9,130 nucleotides of DNA from JAHDFB01 sp964607315 (lineage in GTDB: Bacteria; Bacteroidota; Bacteroidia; Chitinophagales; Saprospiraceae). Positions 6,872 to 9,130 of the stretch are shown piece after piece. A program made the position numbers and the translations under genes. Position 1 is the stretch's first letter. Every line of letters starts with the position of its first letter. The stretch covers positions 1 to 9,130 of the forward strand of contig CAZSKA010000165.1 in NCBI GenBank assembly GCA_964607315.1, in the 5' to 3' direction. The notes under the pieces were generated by a model. The model was not told where the DNA came from. It did not search any database and saw only the letters and a program-made list of their open reading frames with translations.

Positions 6872-6890
6872 ATTTTTGCGCCGCAAAAAT
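6872..6890. repeat. Perfect inverted repeat in the ychF upstream region
   Basis: ATTTTTGCG (6872-6880) and CGCAAAAAT (6882-6890) form 9-bp arms around one central base at 6881. The repeat covers most of the ychF -7 element and the predicted transcription start, ending 8 nt before the ATG. It could be an operator. A one-base loop makes an RNA hairpin with all pairs formed unlikely. Confidence 0.6.
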
Positions 6891-6891
6891 A
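6884..6891 (-). promoter_or_regulatory. ychF -7 promoter element
   Basis: The minus strand reads TATTTTTG, an exact TAnnTTTG match, ending 20 nt before the ychF ATG. The nearest upstream TTG is about 24 nt away, slightly beyond the usual 17-23 nt, so the -33 element is uncertain. Confidence 0.5.
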
Positions 6892-6924
6892 GCTTATTTT
6901 TCTTAATGTGAGTGGCAAATCACT

Positions 6925-6932
6925 TACTTTTG
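6925..6932 (+). promoter_or_regulatory. Candidate acpH -7 element, very close to the start codon
   Basis: The plus strand reads TACTTTTG, an exact TAnnTTTG match, but only 5 nt separate it from the ATG at 6938. If used, transcription would start at or next to the start codon. No TTG is seen at 17-23 nt upstream, so a chance match is possible. Confidence 0.33.
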
Positions 6933-6937
6933 ATTTT

Positions 6938-7531
6938 ATGAACTATTTAGCCCACATTCACTTGTCCGGAGATAACGACGAAGTTTTAATAGGAAATTTT
7001 ATAGCAGATTTTATTCGAAACAAGGAGGTAGCAGAGCTTTCAAAGACAAATAAGACTGGTGTTTTATTACATCGTCACATCGATGCGTATACTGATATTC
7101 ACCCCACAGTTAGGAAGGTGACAAAGATATTTCGTCCTACTCAAAGAAAGTATGCGCCCGTAGTTTCGGATATTATTTTTGATTATTTATTAGTTAAAAA
7201 TTGGGATAAATTCAGTAAAGTCGAACTGAAGAAATTCAAGAAAGCATCGTATTTAAGATTAGTTAATAATAGTAAGGGGTTACCCCCAAAGGCGTACAAG
7301 AAGGTTGTTTCCTTGTGCTCGGGTGATTTTATTTCATCCTATGAATCCCTGGATGGTATTTCTTATGTTTTCAGTAGGATGGATAAAAGAAGTAAGTTCA
7401 CTTCTAATTTTGCAAATGCAAGAGAGGTGTTAGTGGATCAAGAAAAAGAGCTAAATAAATTGTTTCTAGAATTTTATCCACAGTTAATAAAACAGTGTAA
7501 GCTCTTTATGAAAGGTTATATCAAAAAGTAA
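6938..7531 (+). CDS. acpH: Acyl-carrier-protein phosphodiesterase family protein (AcpH, DUF479)
   Basis: AcpH removes the 4'-phosphopantetheine group from holo-ACP, giving apo-ACP, and belongs to a metal-dependent family distantly related to HD-domain hydrolases. The 197-residue product is close to E. coli AcpH (193). It shares the N-terminal MNYLAHIHLS, GNFIADFIRN (about 18-27), LHRHIDAYTD (about 44-53), a following arginine-rich FRPTQRKYAPVVSDIIFDYLL segment, and the C-terminal EFYPQL. I chose ATG at 6938 because MN(Y/F)LAH is the conserved start; a GTG start at 6908 would add ten unrelated residues. The gene diverges from ychF across 74 nt and converges on porT with a 36-nt gap. The enzyme activity is assumed from E. 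coli; Bacteroidota members are not known to me as tested. Confidence 0.88.
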   Translation: MNYLAHIHLSGDNDEVLIGNFIADFIRNKEVAELSKTNKTGVLLHRHIDAYTDIHPTVRKVTKIFRPTQRKYAPVVSDIIFDYLLVKNWDKFSKVELKKFKKASYLRLVNNSKGLPPKAYKKVVSLCSGDFISSYESLDGISYVFSRMDKRSKFTSNFANAREVLVDQEKELNKLFLEFYPQLIKQCKLFMKGYIKK

Positions 7532-7567
7532 AAAAGTCTTGTTATTTTTCAGAGAAGAAAATGGAAT

Positions 7568-8278
7568 TTATCCTTCAAAATGGAAGGTCAAAGTAAAAGT
7601 TCTACTTCTCAAAGAGTCAATAACTCCAGATTCGTTCAGTGTATTGTTAAACCTAAGAACATTACCAATTCCCTGTGATACTTTTATTTCAGGACTCAAA
7701 ATAAAGTATGGAAAGAAAAATTGTATTCCACCACCTATTTCTAACGAAAAGTCGTGCGGTGTTACTGTTACGAAGTCATCAGCACGTCTACTCCTACTGA
7801 ATCCATTCACATCATAGGAGTATTTCATTCCACCTATTACAAAAGCACGCATATCTCTGTATGGATCAGATTTATATCTTATGAGAAAGGGTATATCAGC
7901 ATAAACAAACTCTATACGTTCTGTAAAATATGGACTTTCTTCACCGGGATTAAAATATTCTAGAGATCTCTCTGATAGAGAAAATCCAGCTAATACTCTA
8001 AAATCAAAGTATTGACCAAGCTTAAGATTGAAAATTCCCTGGAATGTAAGACCAGGTCTAGCTAATGAGTTATTAATTCCAATAGAGTCATTTAAAATGA
8101 AACTATCACTGTGGTTGACAACAAAGTTTGAAGTATTTAGACCTAATGCTATTCCATAGTATACAGGTTTATACTTAAAACTATTGAAGTTGTAAGATTT
8201 GTTATTTAATTGGCCTTGGGCCGCAAAACTGCATAATAGAAGGGCTAATATTATTTGGTACCTGTGTATACAGCGCAT
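7568..8278 (-). CDS. porT: PorT/SprT-type outer-membrane beta-barrel protein of the type IX secretion system
   Basis: The 236-residue product has a signal peptide (MRCIHRYQIILALLLCSFAAQG, cut before the following Gln). A beta-barrel pattern of alternating residues and glycine/aromatic turns follows. Segments such as YGIALGLNTSNF, PGLTFQGIFNLKLGQYFDFRVLAGFSL, ADIPFLIRYKS, FSLEIGGGIQFFFPYFILSPEIKVSQGIGN and the terminal LTFHFEG match the PorT family as I remember it. PorT (SprT in Flavobacterium) is required for type IX secretion in Porphyromonas and for gliding and secretion in Flavobacterium. The start at 8276-8278 was chosen because it begins the signal peptide; the ATG at 8302 would add eight residues. 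The gene overlaps ubiE by 28 nt, an arrangement I recall from other Bacteroidota, which supports the call. Other T9SS genes are not in this window. Confidence 0.88.
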   Translation of the reverse strand: MRCIHRYQIILALLLCSFAAQGQLNNKSYNFNSFKYKPVYYGIALGLNTSNFVVNHSDSFILNDSIGINNSLARPGLTFQGIFNLKLGQYFDFRVLAGFSLSERSLEYFNPGEESPYFTERIEFVYADIPFLIRYKSDPYRDMRAFVIGGMKYSYDVNGFSRSRRADDFVTVTPHDFSLEIGGGIQFFFPYFILSPEIKVSQGIGNVLRFNNTLNESGVIDSLRSRTFTLTFHFEG

Positions 8279-8979
8279 ATTCCCATACTTAACTTTTGCC
8301 ATTCGTTATTTTTTAAACCTATATTTTCCATATGTTTTACAAACTTATCATAATCTGGAAAAGCTTGTACACTTTCATATAAATATTTATATGCTTTTGG
8401 GTCTTTTGAAGTTAAACGACCAATTGTTGGTAAAATGTATTTGAAATACAAATTAAATCCAATTTTAAATGGAATGAAAGTCGGTTTAGTGAATTCAAGG
8501 ATAACCATTTTTCCACCTTCTTTCGTAACTCGTCGCATTTCCGCTAGTCCTTTTTCTAGATTTTGGAAGTTCCTAACTCCGAAAGCGACTATAGAGGCAT
8601 CAAAAGTATTATCATCAAAAGGCAGATTCTCGCTATCTCCATTGAACAGTTCTATTCTACTGTCAATCTGCTTCTTGATTAATTTTTTTCTGCCAATAGC
8701 TAACATTTCATCACTAATGTCTACACCTGTAATATGTTCTACGTCAAGTAATTTGTCGGCAGCGATGGCTAAATCACCTGTTCCTGTGGCAACATCAAGT
8801 ATCTTTTTAGGATCAAGGTCTTTAAGTTTCATGATGGCTTTTCTTCTCCATCTTTTATCGACACCTAATGAAAGTAACTTGTTCAAGAAATCATAAAAAG
8901 GAGCTATTTTATTGAACATGGATTCTACCTGTGTTCGTTTCGCTTCTTCTTGACTGTATGGCTTAACTTGTTCGCTCAC
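8251..8979 (-). CDS. ubiE: Demethylmenaquinone methyltransferase (UbiE/MenG)
   Basis: The 242-residue class I SAM-dependent methyltransferase performs the final C-methylation of demethylmenaquinone to menaquinone, the main respiratory quinone in Bacteroidota. Family landmarks are MFNKIAPFYDFLNKLLSLGVDKRWR (21-45), SAM motif I ILDVATGTGDLA (60-71), the acidic TGVDIS (84-89, Asp87), NGDSENLPFDDNTFD (113-127), the UbiE signature FGVRNF (133-138), and EGGKMVILEFTKP (154-166). The start is GTG at 8977-8979; no in-frame ATG lies between it and the promoter, and the first internal ATG (residue 21) would cut into the conserved domain. A -7 element ends 17 nt upstream. The 3' end overlaps porT by 28 nt, so quinone synthesis and T9SS genes share a transcript here. 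Confidence 0.96.
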   Translation of the reverse strand: MSEQVKPYSQEEAKRTQVESMFNKIAPFYDFLNKLLSLGVDKRWRRKAIMKLKDLDPKKILDVATGTGDLAIAADKLLDVEHITGVDISDEMLAIGRKKLIKKQIDSRIELFNGDSENLPFDDNTFDASIVAFGVRNFQNLEKGLAEMRRVTKEGGKMVILEFTKPTFIPFKIGFNLYFKYILPTIGRLTSKDPKAYKYLYESVQAFPDYDKFVKHMENIGLKNNEWQKLSMGICAVYTGTK

Positions 8980-8996
8980 CCGTTTGATTTGTTTTG

Positions 8997-9004
8997 CAAA
9001 GTTA
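8997..9004 (-). promoter_or_regulatory. ubiE-porT -7 promoter element
   Basis: The minus strand reads TAACTTTG, an exact TAnnTTTG match, ending 17 nt before the ubiE GTG. The nearest TTG upstream is about 25 nt away, so the -33 element is not clear. A T-rich run lies between them. No other start signal or ribosome-binding site is visible. Confidence 0.48.
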
Positions 9005-9077
9005 CTTTTATAAAAAAAACTATCCCATTCAAGATATTAAAAGTTTTAAAATGACGATATTTTATAAGCAATTTTGG

Positions 9078-9119
9078 ACTTTAAACCAACAAAAAAAGAC
9101 ACATTACACAGTTTAAAGT
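9078..9119. repeat. 9-bp inverted repeat upstream of ubiE
   Basis: ACTTTAAAC (9078-9086) and GTTTAAAGT (9111-9119) are perfect reverse complements separated by 24 nt. The site lies 70-120 bases upstream of the ubiE promoter, close to the window edge. It could belong to the next gene outside the window, as a terminator or binding site. The long A-rich spacer and lack of a U-tract argue against a simple intrinsic terminator. Confidence 0.4.
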
Positions 9120-9130
9120 ATATTACTATT

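Noticed and set aside
7571..7588. CCTTC...GAAGG hairpin near the convergent acpH/porT ends
   Set aside because: It has a 5-bp stem inside the last codons of porT with no T-run in the right place for either gene.
7539..7817. Plus-strand open frame opposite porT
   Set aside because: It is antisense to a confidently recognised PorT reading frame, and its translation has no recognisable domain.
8435..8896. 153-codon plus-strand open frame opposite ubiE
   Set aside because: It is a shadow of the conserved UbiE frame; its serine/leucine/phenylalanine-rich composition is what antisense of this gene would give.
9051..9116. Short plus-strand ORF of 21 codons (MTIFYKQFW...)
   Set aside because: It is too short, has no promoter, ribosome-binding site or recognisable sequence, and overlaps an inverted repeat.

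Overview
The window is A+T-rich, gene-dense bacterial chromosome. It most likely comes from a member of the Bacteroidota, probably a Cytophagales-like marine or soil bacterium. The evidence is a PorT-type outer-membrane protein of the type IX secretion system next to ubiE, a lack of Shine-Dalgarno sites, and promoter -7 elements of the Bacteroidota form TAnnTTTG in front of most transcription units. No mobile element, tRNA, rRNA or CRISPR array was seen. It looks like core chromosome carrying a small uncharacterised gene pair.

Left part (1-2030): a membrane protein resembling the UbiA prenyltransferase superfamily runs off the left edge on the minus strand. Two adjacent plus-strand genes diverge from it. 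They encode membrane-anchored proteins of unknown function that are diverged copies of one another and share an STD...PV block and a DGGD(W/Y) block. This pair is the least explained part of the window.

Middle (2065-5135, minus): a compact operon reads pyrE (orotate phosphoribosyltransferase), an M42-family metallo-aminopeptidase, a DUF1801 protein, a VOC/glyoxalase-fold protein and a small lipoprotein. Junctions are +2, -1, -4 and +14 nt. A good promoter lies before pyrE. Next (5216-6863, minus) is a ychF-rluE pair with overlapping ends: the ribosome-binding ATPase YchF followed by a 23S rRNA pseudouridine synthase.

Right part: acpH (acyl-carrier-protein phosphodiesterase family) diverges from ychF. 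It converges on a ubiE-porT operon on the minus strand, in which menaquinone methyltransferase overlaps the T9SS protein gene by 28 nt. The last ~125 bases hold the ubiE promoter region and an inverted repeat.

No clearly new multi-gene system is visible. The items most worth a second look are the tandem paralogue pair, the UbiA-like protein with an apparently eroded first motif, and the uniform short-leader promoter architecture.
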